Positions 9,500-18,078 of a DNA stretch of 64,000 nt are shown here, one piece after another. The translations under genes were made by a program, and so were the position numbers. The stretch is from Lentzea waywayandensis (GTDB taxonomy: Bacteria; Actinomycetota; Actinomycetes; Mycobacteriales; Pseudonocardiaceae), in assembly GCF_900115955.1 (NCBI RefSeq), contig NZ_FOYL01000004.1, forward strand, positions 840,810-904,809, given 5' to 3'. How positions within the stretch are numbered: the first letter of the stretch is position 1; the number at the start of each line of letters is the position of its first letter. Under the pieces are notes generated by a model. That model ran no database searches. It worked only from the letters and a program-made list of their open reading frames with translations, and was not told the origin of the DNA.

Positions 9500-10663
9500 T
9501 CATGAATGGCGTACGCCACGGAGGGAGCGCTGGCCGCGCAATACGGCGACGCTTGCGAGTGCCGCCACGGCCGCCAGCAGCATCGCCGCAGGCCACGCCA
9601 CGTGCACCGCGACAAAGCTCGCCACGAACGGTGTCACCGCCGCGCTCAGGTAGTTCGCCGAGTTCTGCATGGCGATCGCGGTGGCGCTGCGGCCTTCCGG
9701 AGCGAGCTCGCCGGCCTCGGTGACCGCCAGGCCGTTCCAGCACAGCGCGAACAGGCTGGTCGGCACGAGGACCGCGATCAGCAGCGGCAACGGCGCCTGG
9801 TCCAGCGCCGCGACCAGCACGAACCCGCAAGCGGTGAGCACAGAGACGATCTTCAGTGGCCCGATCCGGCTGCGCACCCGGTCCGACCACACGCCGACCG
9901 CCAGCCGTCCGGCTCCGCCGAGCAGCTGGGCGACGGCGAAGATGGCCGCGGCCGCCGTCACGCTCATGCCGCGGTGCCCGTGCAGCAGCGGGACCAGCAG
10001 GGCCGTGGCGGTGAACTGGGGCACGACCAGCAGTCCGCTGGCCAGCGACAGCCGCAGCAGCTTCGGATCTTTGAGCACCAGCCCGTGCTCCGTGCTCGCC
10101 CGGATCGCGCCAGGCGGTTCCCTGACCAGCAGAGCCACCGCCAGCGCGACGAACGCCGTTACGCCGGCGAGCACGACGAACGCCGTGGGGATGCCGGCCG
10201 AGATCGCGATTCCCGGCAGGACGGCCGCGGTGAGGGCCGCGCCGAGCGGGGTCGCCGTCTGCCGGACGCCCATGGCGAGGCCGCGGGACTCCCGGCTGAA
10301 CCACGACATCACCGCCCGGCCGCTGGCCGCGTTGACGCTGGCCCCGAACAGCCCGGCGCCGAGCAGCGCGAGACCGGCGATCCAGGCGTTGCCCAGCGCC
10401 ACGGAGAGCAGACACGCGGCGGCGCCCACGCCACCGATGGTCATCACGAGGCGTTCGCCGCGTCGGTCCGCGACGACTCCCCACGGCACGAGGGCGATCA
10501 TCGTGCCGAGGTTGACCGCGCCGAGAAGCAGCCCGATCTGGGGCAGCGCCAGCGAGAAGTGCTGCTGGAGTTGTGGGCTGATCGCGGGCAGTCCGAGGAA
10601 CACGGCCGCGTTCGTGCCCTGAGCCAACGCCCCCACAGACAGCACGACCCAGCGGTACCCCAT
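9500..10663 (-). CDS. MFS transporter
   Basis: 387 residues with about twelve hydrophobic segments. The major-facilitator signature between segments 2 and 3 is seen as WGVVADRRGERL, and a related motif recurs as GVWSDRVRSRIG in the second half. Substrate unknown; the family includes drug, cyanate and nucleoside-type exporters. It is a single gene, 43 bp from rsiG on the same strand. Confidence 0.9.
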   Translation of the reverse strand: MGYRWVVLSVGALAQGTNAAVFLGLPAISPQLQQHFSLALPQIGLLLGAVNLGTMIALVPWGVVADRRGERLVMTIGGVGAAACLLSVALGNAWIAGLALLGAGLFGASVNAASGRAVMSWFSRESRGLAMGVRQTATPLGAALTAAVLPGIAISAGIPTAFVVLAGVTAFVALAVALLVREPPGAIRASTEHGLVLKDPKLLRLSLASGLLVVPQFTATALLVPLLHGHRGMSVTAAAAIFAVAQLLGGAGRLAVGVWSDRVRSRIGPLKIVSVLTACGFVLVAALDQAPLPLLIAVLVPTSLFALCWNGLAVTEAGELAPEGRSATAIAMQNSANYLSAAVTPFVASFVAVHVAWPAAMLLAAVAALASVAVLRGQRSLRGVRHS

Positions 10664-10706
10664 GGGGGCACGCTAGGTCGGCTGCTCAGAAAGTGGAAAG
10701 CTCTTC

Positions 10707-11315
10707 TTACCTCTTGGGACGGTGATGCCCGCGCTCGGCAGCCAGCAGCTCGTCCACCGATGCACTCCCGCGCTGGTAGCGCGCAGCGATCTCGGCGTTG
10801 AGCCGGTCCACGACCACCTGAACCTCGCGCCGGCGCACCGACACGGACGCCTCTTCCGAGATGAGCGTCTCCAGCACGTCGCCGAGGCGATCGTCGGCCA
10901 ACGAGCTCACGTCGGAGAGGTCCACGTCGGAGATGAGCGCCTCGACGTGCCGTTGATGCGCATCAGCACGTGACGGCTCATGGGTCTGATAGCGACCCAG
11001 ACCGGTCGCGGGACCCACGGCGTTCGTGGAGAGGATGGTGGCCAGCTGCTCGACCACGGCCGAGCCACCGGAGCTGCGGCGTTCCTGCTCCGCACGCACG
11101 ATGTCGATGCGCGCGTGCAACAGCCGCCGCAGGTAGGACAGATCTGTCTCTTCCTGCGCGGCCTCGTCGCGGAGTTCGCGCACCTCGACGAGCGGGCGCT
11201 GCTCGACGCCCTCCGTGTAGTCGGGGGCGAGCACCCGGTCGATTCGGCGGCGCCCGCCAGGACGCACCTCGATCACGTGTCCATCCTGCGGTAGATCCTC
11301 CTCACCCGCCAACAC
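10707..11315 (-). CDS. rsiG: RsiG-like c-di-GMP-binding anti-sigma factor
   Basis: Up to 202 residues, mainly helical. It contains two copies of the RsiG c-di-GMP signature E(X)3S(X)2R(X)3Q(X)3D: the second is exact (EASVSVRRREVQVVVD, near residue 160) and the first has His in place of Gln (ETDLSYLRRLLHARID, near residue 56). In Streptomyces, RsiG holds the sporulation sigma factor WhiG in a complex armoured by c-di-GMP. Databases often call such proteins 'aerial mycelium formation protein'. The start is uncertain: GTG at 11315, or a GTG about 13 codons later. The function is inferred from the motif pair. Confidence 0.85.
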   Translation of the reverse strand: MLAGEEDLPQDGHVIEVRPGGRRRIDRVLAPDYTEGVEQRPLVEVRELRDEAAQEETDLSYLRRLLHARIDIVRAEQERRSSGGSAVVEQLATILSTNAVGPATGLGRYQTHEPSRADAHQRHVEALISDVDLSDVSSLADDRLGDVLETLISEEASVSVRRREVQVVVDRLNAEIAARYQRGSASVDELLAAERGHHRPKR

Positions 11316-11336
11316 ATCCCATGCACCAAACTTGTC

Positions 11337-12161
11337 TCAAATGTGCACGCCCAGCAGCTTTCGCGCCTCATCAGGTGTCAAAGCGGGTCGCTGGGCGATC
11401 TTGGAGAGACCTGCGGCACGTGCCACGAGCTGTGCGTTGTCCCGCACCGGCACCCCCCGCGAGTAGCTGATGGTGTCCTCCATACCCACTCGGAGGTGGC
11501 CACCCGCACCCAAAGCGGTGAACATCACGGGCAGGGTGGTCCGGCCGATCCCGGTGGCGGAGAACGTTGCCCCGTCCGGCAGAGCGTTGACCGCGGCGAC
11601 CAGCGTCGCCGCGTCACCGGGCATGCCGCCGGGCACGCCCATCACGAAGTCGACGTGCACGTGGCCGCCCGCGGGCAGGCCGTGCTGGTCGAGCAGGCGC
11701 TTCAACGACGCGAGCTGCCCGATGTCGAAGATCTCGTACTCCGGGACGATCGAGCGCTCCTGCATGCCCTTGTGCAGGGAGACGATGAACTCCCAGCGGT
11801 TCATGAACACGTCGTCACCGAAGTTGACGGTGCCCATCGTGCAGGACGCCGAGTCCGGCATCGCCTCCAGCACGCGCAGCCGGTCCGCCTCGGGGTCGTG
11901 CACCGACCCGCCGGTGGAGAGCTGCACGACGAGGCTGGTTTCAGAGCGCAGCGCCTCGACGGTGGCCTTCAACCGGCCGAGGTCCAGCGACGGCTTCGCG
12001 TCCTCGCCACGGATGTGGACGTGGATCATCGCCGCGCCGACCTGCTCGCAGCTCTGCGCCGTCGAGACCAGCTCTTCCAGGGTCACCGGAAGCTGCGGGA
12101 CGTCGGCTTTCGCGTGCTCCGCTCCTGTTGGAGCGACAGTGATCAGCGTGCCCAGGGACAT
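11337..12161 (-). CDS. BKACE (DUF849) beta-keto acid cleavage enzyme
   Basis: 274-residue TIM-barrel protein of the 3-keto-5-aminohexanoate cleavage (Kce/BKACE) family. Metal-site patterns are visible: MIHVHIRG early and GGHVHVDFVMG later, along with the family's VQLSTGG stretch. These zinc enzymes condense a beta-keto acid with acetyl-CoA to give acetoacetate and a CoA ester. The specific substrate cannot be told. It lies 18 bp downstream of ygfZ on the same strand and may be co-transcribed. Confidence 0.87.
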   Translation of the reverse strand: MSLGTLITVAPTGAEHAKADVPQLPVTLEELVSTAQSCEQVGAAMIHVHIRGEDAKPSLDLGRLKATVEALRSETSLVVQLSTGGSVHDPEADRLRVLEAMPDSASCTMGTVNFGDDVFMNRWEFIVSLHKGMQERSIVPEYEIFDIGQLASLKRLLDQHGLPAGGHVHVDFVMGVPGGMPGDAATLVAAVNALPDGATFSATGIGRTTLPVMFTALGAGGHLRVGMEDTISYSRGVPVRDNAQLVARAAGLSKIAQRPALTPDEARKLLGVHI

Positions 12162-12179
12162 AGGCGCGACTCTAGGGGG

Positions 12180-13241
12180 TCATCCCCGCAGGTTGCGAAC
12201 GGCTTCCCGGCCCAGACCGGGCGTGTCCGCGGGCACCGAGTCGGGGTCGATTCGTGCCGGAACCTCCCGTTCGGGGGCACCGGCGATGAGCTCGGCCTCG
12301 ACCGGTACAGAACGCTTGACCAGCGCCAACGCGATCGCGCCGAGTTCGTGGTGAAGGGTCACGGTGCCCACCCGGCCGACCACGCGCCCGTCCAGCGTCA
12401 CCGGGTCACCGGTCTCCGGCTGGGCGTCGGCAGAACCATCCAGGTGGAGTAGGAGCATTCGCCTGGGCGGGCGTCCCACGTTGTGGACCTTCGCGACCGT
12501 CTCCTGGCCGCGGTAGCACCCCTTGCTCAGGTGCACGGCCGGGTCGATCAGGCCGACCTCGTGCGGGATCGTGCGCTCGTCGGTGTCGATGCCCTGACGG
12601 GCCCGCAGCGACTCGACCCGCAGCGCCTCGAACGCGTAGCTGCCGGCCGGGCGCGCGCCCGCGTCCGTGATGCGCTGCCACCAGTCCGCCCGCTCGGAGC
12701 GCGGGACCAGCAGGTCGACCGCGTTCTGACCGGGCCACGACGTCCTGCGCACGAAACCCTCGCCGAGCGCGTCCACGTCCGACGGCACCGGGATGCCGAG
12801 CTTCTCCAGCAGCGCGGGCGTGTCCGGGCCGACGAGCGTCAGCAGCGCGAACTCCTCGGTGGCGTCACGCGGCTCCACCTTGGACCAGAACACCATCTTC
12901 TTCAGGTACGCCAGCAGGTCGTCGACCTTCTCGACGTCGAGGAACACCGTGCCGCCGACGTTCGCGACGACCATGTGGTGCTCCAGGCGGCCCTGGGCGT
13001 CGAGGATCAGCGCCTCGGTGGCCGCGCCCTCGCCCAGGTGCTCGAAGTGCTGGCTCGTCAGCTGGTGCAGCCACGTGAGCCGGTCCTCGCCCGGGATCGC
13101 GATCACACCGCGGTTCGAGCGGTCGAAGACGACCGCGGAACGGGCGGCGGAGCGTTGCTCGGCGAACGGGTCGCCGTAGTGCCAGGCAACGCCCGCGTCG
13201 GTGGAATCGTCGGGCGGCGGGACGGCTCCGGGGAGGGTCAC
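12180..13241 (-). CDS. ygfZ: YgfZ/GcvT-family folate-binding protein
   Basis: 353 residues. The YgfZ signature K-G-C-Y-x-G-Q-E is present as SKGCYRGQETVAK around residue 230. YgfZ proteins use tetrahydrofolate to support repair or maturation of some iron-sulfur enzymes. I chose the GTG at 13241 because it overlaps the stop of the upstream Fur-family gene (GTGA); a longer frame would overlap that gene by 40 bp. The coupling suggests shared control with metal or oxidative-stress regulation. Confidence 0.9.
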   Translation of the reverse strand: MTLPGAVPPPDDSTDAGVAWHYGDPFAEQRSAARSAVVFDRSNRGVIAIPGEDRLTWLHQLTSQHFEHLGEGAATEALILDAQGRLEHHMVVANVGGTVFLDVEKVDDLLAYLKKMVFWSKVEPRDATEEFALLTLVGPDTPALLEKLGIPVPSDVDALGEGFVRRTSWPGQNAVDLLVPRSERADWWQRITDAGARPAGSYAFEALRVESLRARQGIDTDERTIPHEVGLIDPAVHLSKGCYRGQETVAKVHNVGRPPRRMLLLHLDGSADAQPETGDPVTLDGRVVGRVGTVTLHHELGAIALALVKRSVPVEAELIAGAPEREVPARIDPDSVPADTPGLGREAVRNLRG

Positions 13242-13672
13242 TCGGTCTCCTGCTCCTGCGTCAAACAGTCGCGGCAAGTGCCGGACAGCGCGAGATGGCT
13301 TGCATCAAGTTCGAACCCGTCGCGCTCCCGCAATGTTCCGACCAGGGGGTCGAGAAGCTCACACGGGATTTCCTGGATCGAGCCGCAGACGTGGCACACC
13401 AGGTGAACGTGCTGGTGGTCGTCGACCGAGTAGCTCGGCGCCCCATGGCCCAGGTGCGTGTGCCGCACGAGCCCGAGCCGGTCGAGCAGGTCGAGCGTGC
13501 GGTAGATCGTCGTGATGTTGACCGTCGGCGCCGTCTCCTGGACGCGCTGACAGATCTGCTCCGGCGTCGCGTGTTCGAGCGACCTGACCGCGTCCAGCAC
13601 GAGCTGACGCTGCGGCGTCATCCTCATGCCGCGGTCGTGCAGGGTTTTGCGCAGCCCTCTTGCGGTCTCCAC
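13238..13672 (-). CDS. Fur-family metalloregulator
   Basis: 144 residues from the GTG at 13672. An N-terminal winged helix (MTPQRQLVLDAV; TTIYRTLDLL) is followed by the metal/dimer domain with the HQHVHLVC histidine cluster and two CxxC pairs (CHVC and CRDC) that would hold structural zinc. It could be a Zur, Fur or peroxide-sensing paralogue; sequence alone does not decide. A longer frame begins inside the divergent pabC gene, so I prefer the internal GTG. A perfect 6-1-6 palindrome spans its start and could be an autoregulatory site. Confidence 0.88.
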   Translation of the reverse strand: METARGLRKTLHDRGMRMTPQRQLVLDAVRSLEHATPEQICQRVQETAPTVNITTIYRTLDLLDRLGLVRHTHLGHGAPSYSVDDHQHVHLVCHVCGSIQEIPCELLDPLVGTLRERDGFELDASHLALSGTCRDCLTQEQETE

Positions 13673-13683
13673 ATCAGTGATGT
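13671..13683. promoter_or_regulatory. Palindrome at the fur/pabC divergent start (candidate operator)
   Basis: ACATCAGTGATGT is a perfect inverted repeat around a central G. It overlaps the proposed start codon of the Fur-family gene and lies 16 bp before the pabC ATG. A role as autoregulatory site is inference. Confidence 0.4.
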
Positions 13684-13698
13684 TAGTAGGCTCGTTCC

Positions 13699-14541
13699 AT
13701 GCGCGTGCTGGCACTGCTCGACGGAACCCTCGCTGACCCCGACTCGCCGCAGATCCGCGTCGAGGACCTCGGACTCATGCGCGGTGACGGTGTGTTCGAA
13801 ACGATCCTCGTGGTCGACGGGAAACCCCGCGAACTCACGCCCCATCTCGACCGGCTCGACCGGTCCGCGGCCATGCTCGACATGCAGCCGCCTCCCCGTG
13901 CGGAGTTCGAGCGCGCGGTCGAGCTCGTCATCGGCAACTGGGCCGGTGGCAAGGAGTTCGCCCTCAAGCTCGTCTACACCCGCGGCGTCGAGGGCGGTGA
14001 CGGCACGCCCACCGGTTTCGCGCTCGGCATGGAGATCGGCGCGAAGGTGCTCAAGCAGCGCGCCGAGGGCCTGTCCGCGGTGACCCTGGACCGCGGCATC
14101 GACGCGAACCTCGCCGACCGCGCGCCGTGGCTGCTGCTGGGCGCGAAGTCCCTGTCGTACGCGATCAACATGGCCGCCCTGCGCGAGGCCGAGCGCCGCG
14201 GTGCCGCGGAGGTCGTCTTCACCACGTCGGACGGTTCGGTGCTCGAAGGCCCGACCTCGACGCTGATCCTGGTGCGCGGCAAGACCCTGGTCACGCCGCC
14301 GTCCAAGCTCGGCATCCTGCCCGGCACCACCCAGTACGCGCTGTTCCGCGCCGCCGAGCGCGCCGGCTGGACCGTGCTCGTGGAGCCGATCCAGACCGGC
14401 GAGCTCTACGACGCCGAGGGCGTGTTCCTCGCGTCCAGCGTCCGCAAGATCACGCGGGTGAACGTGCTGGACGGCAAGCAGCTGCCCGACTCGGCGGCCC
14501 TGCTGACCGAGCTGCAGGGCCTGTACGAGTCCGAGTACTGA
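13699..14541 (+). CDS. pabC: Aminotransferase class IV (4-amino-4-deoxychorismate lyase-like)
   Basis: 280-residue PLP enzyme of fold type IV. The catalytic Lys is in LLLGAKSLSYAINM, and the family segment EVVFTTSDGSVLEGPTS is present. In actinobacteria a pabC-like gene next to ygfZ is common, and PabC makes the p-aminobenzoate that YgfZ's folate cofactor needs. D-amino-acid or branched-chain transaminases have the same fold, so the exact reaction is inferred from context. It is divergent from the Fur-family gene. Confidence 0.85.
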   Translation: MRVLALLDGTLADPDSPQIRVEDLGLMRGDGVFETILVVDGKPRELTPHLDRLDRSAAMLDMQPPPRAEFERAVELVIGNWAGGKEFALKLVYTRGVEGGDGTPTGFALGMEIGAKVLKQRAEGLSAVTLDRGIDANLADRAPWLLLGAKSLSYAINMAALREAERRGAAEVVFTTSDGSVLEGPTSTLILVRGKTLVTPPSKLGILPGTTQYALFRAAERAGWTVLVEPIQTGELYDAEGVFLASSVRKITRVNVLDGKQLPDSAALLTELQGLYESEY

Positions 14542-14544
14542 TCC

Positions 14545-14607
14545 TTACCTGAGTTACCCGAGTTACCCGAGTTACCCGAGTTACCCGAGTTACCCGAGTT
14601 ACCTGAG
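14545..14607. repeat. Seven tandem copies of a 9-bp unit
   Basis: Seven head-to-tail copies of TTACC(T/C)GAG. The first and last copies have T and the five middle copies have C. They fill the gap between the convergent pabC and chitinase genes, and the last unit provides the TAA stop of the chitinase. No hairpin terminator is seen here. Confidence 0.95.
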
Positions 14608-17133
14608 TCCGGCGTCGACCGCGGCCATCAACGGGCCGCGGTCGCCCGACATCTCCCAGAACATCGCGCCCAGCAGGTTCTTCGACTTGAGCCACGCGGT
14701 CTTCTTCTGGATCGACCAGGCGTCGTCGAAGGTCCACCACTGGTTGCCGGTGTAGCAGGACGTCGCCACGGCGACTTCGTCGTGGTAGACGGTGCAGTTC
14801 GGCACGGACGCGACGAGGTTGGCGTACCCGCGCGTGCCCGACTCCTCCGGGAACTGCCCCGGCGCCGCACCACCCGCGGTCTGCCACTCCCCGTTCTTGC
14901 CGCCGTTGGCCACGTTCTGCCAGCCGCGGCCGTAGAACGCGAGCCCGAGCGTGATCTTGCGGGACGGCACTCCGGCGTCGAGGTAGGCCTGAACCGTGCT
15001 CTCCACGCTGAACTTCGTCGTGTAGGGGTCGTCCGGGTCCGGGTAGAGGTTGCCCTGGTGGCCGGTCCGGTTCGGCTCCCACGAGTTGTCGCTGCCGGAG
15101 CCGTGGAAGTCGTAGCCCTGGACGTTGAAGATGTCCATCGACTGCGCGACCCGCCCGAGCTCCCAGCCCGCCGCGATCTTGCCGGGGTCGGCCGGAGTGA
15201 ACGCCGTGAGCTGGTAGCGCTTGCCCGTGGTGGTGCTGTACGCGTCCATCTGCCGGCGGAACTCCTCGATCAACAGGGTGTTGTTGACCTTGTCCTGCGG
15301 GCCGAAGTGGTTGCCCGCGTGGCCTTCCGCACCCGGCCACTCCCAGTCGAGGTCGAAGCCGTCGAAGATGCCCGCCGCGGTGCCGGGGCCGCCGGCGCCG
15401 TTGTACACAGGCAGGTTTCCCTTGAGGTAGACGTCGATGCACGACGACACGAACTTCTTGCGCGCCGCGTCCGTCGCCGCCACGTCGGAGAAGTACTTGG
15501 AGTACGTCCAACCACCGAGCGAGATCAGGACCTTGAGGTTGGGGTAGCGGGCCTTGAGCTTCTTGAGCTGGTTGTAGTTGCCGCGCAACGGTTCCCAGCC
15601 GCTGTCCGCGACGCCGTCGACGGACTGCGCCGCGCTCATCGGCCTGCTGTAGTCCGCTTCCGCGTCGCCCGCGCCGTCACCCTGGTTCGGGTCCTGCGGG
15701 TTCGGGCTCGTGCCCTTCGTGACGCCGTGCAGACACGTCAGGTTGACCGGGTCGATGTTGCCGAACGCGTAGTTGACGTGCGTCATCTTCGCGGCGTCCA
15801 TGTCCTTCACGAAGTACTGGCGCCCGTAGATGCCCCACTGCACGAAGTACCCGACACGGGCATATCCGCCGACGATGTCACCAGTGCGCTCGTTCAGCGC
15901 GTTGCTCGCCGCGGACACGTTGTCGTAGAGGTCCCGTGCTTTGACGGTGAAGGTGTAGTTGGTGGACGGCGAGAGGCCGCTGACGACCGCTGTGGTGCCG
16001 GAGACCGTCTGTTTCACGGTCGAGCCCACGTAGACGTCGTAGTTCGCGATCCCGCTGTTGTCCGTGGAGGCGTTCCACGCCAGTGTGACGCTGCCCGCGT
16101 CCTTCGCCGTCGAACGCAGGTTGCCCGGTGCGGTCGGGGGCGTGGTGTCGTTGGCGGGGTTGTTGGTGGTGACGCTCAGCGCGGCGCTGGGGGCGCTTTG
16201 CGTTCCCTTGGTGTCCTTGGCCCGCACCGTGAAGGAGTACGCGGTGTTCGGGTTCAGGCCGGTGATGATCGTGGACGTCGTGGTGGAGCTGCCGGCGAGG
16301 TTCGAGCCGTTGTAGACGTCGTAGCCGGCGATCGGCAGCGAACCCGGCGTGGAGGCGTTCCACTGCAACGTCACCGTGCGCGTGGTCTTCGTCGGTGCGG
16401 CGAGACCCGTTGGCGTGCTCGGCGGAGTGTCCGCGCTGCCGTCGCAGTTCGCGTTGTTGATCCGGCAAGTCACCGGCTCGACGTTCTGGCTGATCGAGAA
16501 CGTCGGGCTGTACGGCTCGGTGCTACCCCCAGCCGCGACGGTCTTGTTGTAGTGCGCAGGGGTGATCGTGACCTGGTTGCCGTTCTGGGCGACCGTGCCG
16601 TTCTGGCCGTTGCTCGCCGTCACGCCGTTGGGCAGCGTGAAGGAGATCGACCAGTCGGAGACTGCGGCGGTGGAGTGGTTGCGGACGACGAACTTCGCCG
16701 CGCCACCGGCCACCGAGTACTCGGCGGTCAGCCCGGTCGGCGCCGGCGGCGCGGTGCCGCTGCCGTCGCACGCCATGTTGTTGATCGTGCAGGTGGTCGG
16801 GTCGGCCGCGGCGCTCAGCGTGAACGTCGGGCTGTAGGGCTCGGTGTTGCGTCCGGCGGGAAGGTTGTTGATGTAGAAGGCAGGAGTGAGCGTGACTCTC
16901 GTGCCGTTCTGGGTGATCGTCGCGTTCTGGGGGCTGCTCGCCGTGACACCGGCGGGCAGGTCGAACTTGACCGACCAGCCGTTGAGCGCGGTCGTGCTCG
17001 CGTTGGCGACCACGAACTTGCCGGTCGTACCGGTGCGGGAGAAGGTCGCGGTGATGCCCGTGGCGGCCTGTGCAGGGACCGCCAGAGCTAACGCAGCTAT
17101 CAGAACTGCTAGGAGGGCAGGGATCCGGCGCAT
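14599..17133 (-). CDS. Secreted multidomain chitinase (GH18) with two CBM2-like and two FnIII domains
   Basis: 844 residues. A signal peptide (residues 1-23, ending VPAQA-A) is followed by two similar cellulose/chitin-binding-like domains of the CBM2 type, each closed by a Cys pair near PTTCTINNMACDG and PVTCRINNANCDG. Next come two fibronectin type III domains (about 240-330 and 335-415) and a GH18 catalytic barrel from about 425. The catalytic DxxDxDxE is FDGFDLDWEWPG. It should hydrolyse chitin outside the cell. A DasR-type operator lies about 50 bp upstream of the start, so it is probably repressed until N-acetylglucosamine signals accumulate. Confidence 0.95.
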   Translation of the reverse strand: MRRIPALLAVLIAALALAVPAQAATGITATFSRTGTTGKFVVANASTTALNGWSVKFDLPAGVTASSPQNATITQNGTRVTLTPAFYINNLPAGRNTEPYSPTFTLSAAADPTTCTINNMACDGSGTAPPAPTGLTAEYSVAGGAAKFVVRNHSTAAVSDWSISFTLPNGVTASNGQNGTVAQNGNQVTITPAHYNKTVAAGGSTEPYSPTFSISQNVEPVTCRINNANCDGSADTPPSTPTGLAAPTKTTRTVTLQWNASTPGSLPIAGYDVYNGSNLAGSSTTTSTIITGLNPNTAYSFTVRAKDTKGTQSAPSAALSVTTNNPANDTTPPTAPGNLRSTAKDAGSVTLAWNASTDNSGIANYDVYVGSTVKQTVSGTTAVVSGLSPSTNYTFTVKARDLYDNVSAASNALNERTGDIVGGYARVGYFVQWGIYGRQYFVKDMDAAKMTHVNYAFGNIDPVNLTCLHGVTKGTSPNPQDPNQGDGAGDAEADYSRPMSAAQSVDGVADSGWEPLRGNYNQLKKLKARYPNLKVLISLGGWTYSKYFSDVAATDAARKKFVSSCIDVYLKGNLPVYNGAGGPGTAAGIFDGFDLDWEWPGAEGHAGNHFGPQDKVNNTLLIEEFRRQMDAYSTTTGKRYQLTAFTPADPGKIAAGWELGRVAQSMDIFNVQGYDFHGSGSDNSWEPNRTGHQGNLYPDPDDPYTTKFSVESTVQAYLDAGVPSRKITLGLAFYGRGWQNVANGGKNGEWQTAGGAAPGQFPEESGTRGYANLVASVPNCTVYHDEVAVATSCYTGNQWWTFDDAWSIQKKTAWLKSKNLLGAMFWEMSGDRGPLMAAVDAGLR

Positions 17134-17182
17134 GCGGAACTCCAGTTTGGTAGAGATTCCGCGGCGGCTGGGAGTTACGGTA

Positions 17183-17198
17183 TTTGGTCTGGACCACT
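17183..17198 (-). promoter_or_regulatory. DasR-responsive element (dre) before the chitinase
   Basis: Read on the minus strand the site is AGTGGTCCAGACCAAA. Its core TGGTCCAGACCA is palindromic apart from the centre and matches the known DasR consensus ACTGGTCTAGACCACT closely. It lies about 50 bp upstream of the chitinase start, the usual place for this control. DasR itself is not in the window. Confidence 0.8.
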
Positions 17199-17217
17199 TC
17201 CGTCAACGGCGTGATCC

Positions 17218-18078
17218 TCAGTCGATCGGGCGGAACCTGACCTTCGTGCCGGGCCGAGCCTGCCCGAGAAACCGCAGGTAATCGTTGTCCACCACACCGA
17301 TGACGGGGTAGCCGCCGGTCGTCGGATGGTCGTTGAGGAAGACCACGGGCTGCCCGTCCGGCGGCACCTGAACCGCGCCGGTGATCATTCCCTCGCTGGG
17401 AATCTCCCCGTCACGACGATTCAGTGCCGTGCCCTGAAGTCGCGCGCCCACCCGGTTGCTGCGGTCCGACACCGTCCAGGACCCTTGCCGCAGCTGGGTT
17501 TCCGCCTGCTCGAACCAGTCGTCGCGCGGCCCGAGCCGGATCGGGATGACCAACGTTTGCAGCGCGCGGATCGGCGGCACGACATCTGCGCCATTGGGCA
17601 GGTTCGGCGCCCCAAGATGCAGGACGTCGTTGTCCCGCAACGGATCTGGACCGATTCCGGAGAGCAGGTCGGTGGAGCGGCTGCCGAGTTCCTCCGGTAC
17701 CGCGATGCCACCGGAGATGGCGAGATAGCTGCGCAGGCCGGTCTGCGGGGTGCCGATCTCCAGAAGTTGGCCGGGGCTGAGGTGGATCGGCTGGTGGGAG
17801 TCGGCAAGCCTGCCGTCGACCTTGAGTTCAGTTGACGGCCCGGTGACGGCGATCGTGCAGCTCGTGTCGGCCTTGAGCGCGAGGCCGCCGAGCAGGAGTT
17901 CCAGCCCGGCCGCTTCCTCGGCGTTGCCGACGAGGCGGTTGGCGAGCTTGAGCGAGTCCTGGTCCAGCGCGCCGGACGGAGGTACGCCGAGGTGTGCGTT
18001 GCCCGGCCGGCCGAGGTCCTGGACCAGTGCCTGCGGGCCGGTTCTGATGATCGTGACGCTGCGGTTCGTGTGGTTCAC
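17218..18078 (-). CDS. pxpC: 5-oxoprolinase subunit C / biotin-dependent carboxyltransferase domain protein
   Basis: 286 residues of the KipA/PxpC (AHS2) family, with the typical N-terminal VQDLGRPG and GVPPSGALD and later DHPTTGGYPVIGVV. PxpC works with PxpB and PxpA to split 5-oxoproline to glutamate with ATP. The GTG at 18078 overlaps the pxpB stop (GTGA). The LamB/YcsF-type PxpA subunit is not adjacent, so the complete enzyme depends on a gene elsewhere. Confidence 0.9.
   Translation of the reverse strand: MNHTNRSVTIIRTGPQALVQDLGRPGNAHLGVPPSGALDQDSLKLANRLVGNAEEAAGLELLLGGLALKADTSCTIAVTGPSTELKVDGRLADSHQPIHLSPGQLLEIGTPQTGLRSYLAISGGIAVPEELGSRSTDLLSGIGPDPLRDNDVLHLGAPNLPNGADVVPPIRALQTLVIPIRLGPRDDWFEQAETQLRQGSWTVSDRSNRVGARLQGTALNRRDGEIPSEGMITGAVQVPPDGQPVVFLNDHPTTGGYPVIGVVDNDYLRFLGQARPGTKVRFRPID

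Noticed and set aside
14450..15511. Frame with a VTR-repeat end running through the 9-bp tandem repeat
   Set aside because: It is a shadow of the chitinase gene in another frame; the repeat is intergenic.
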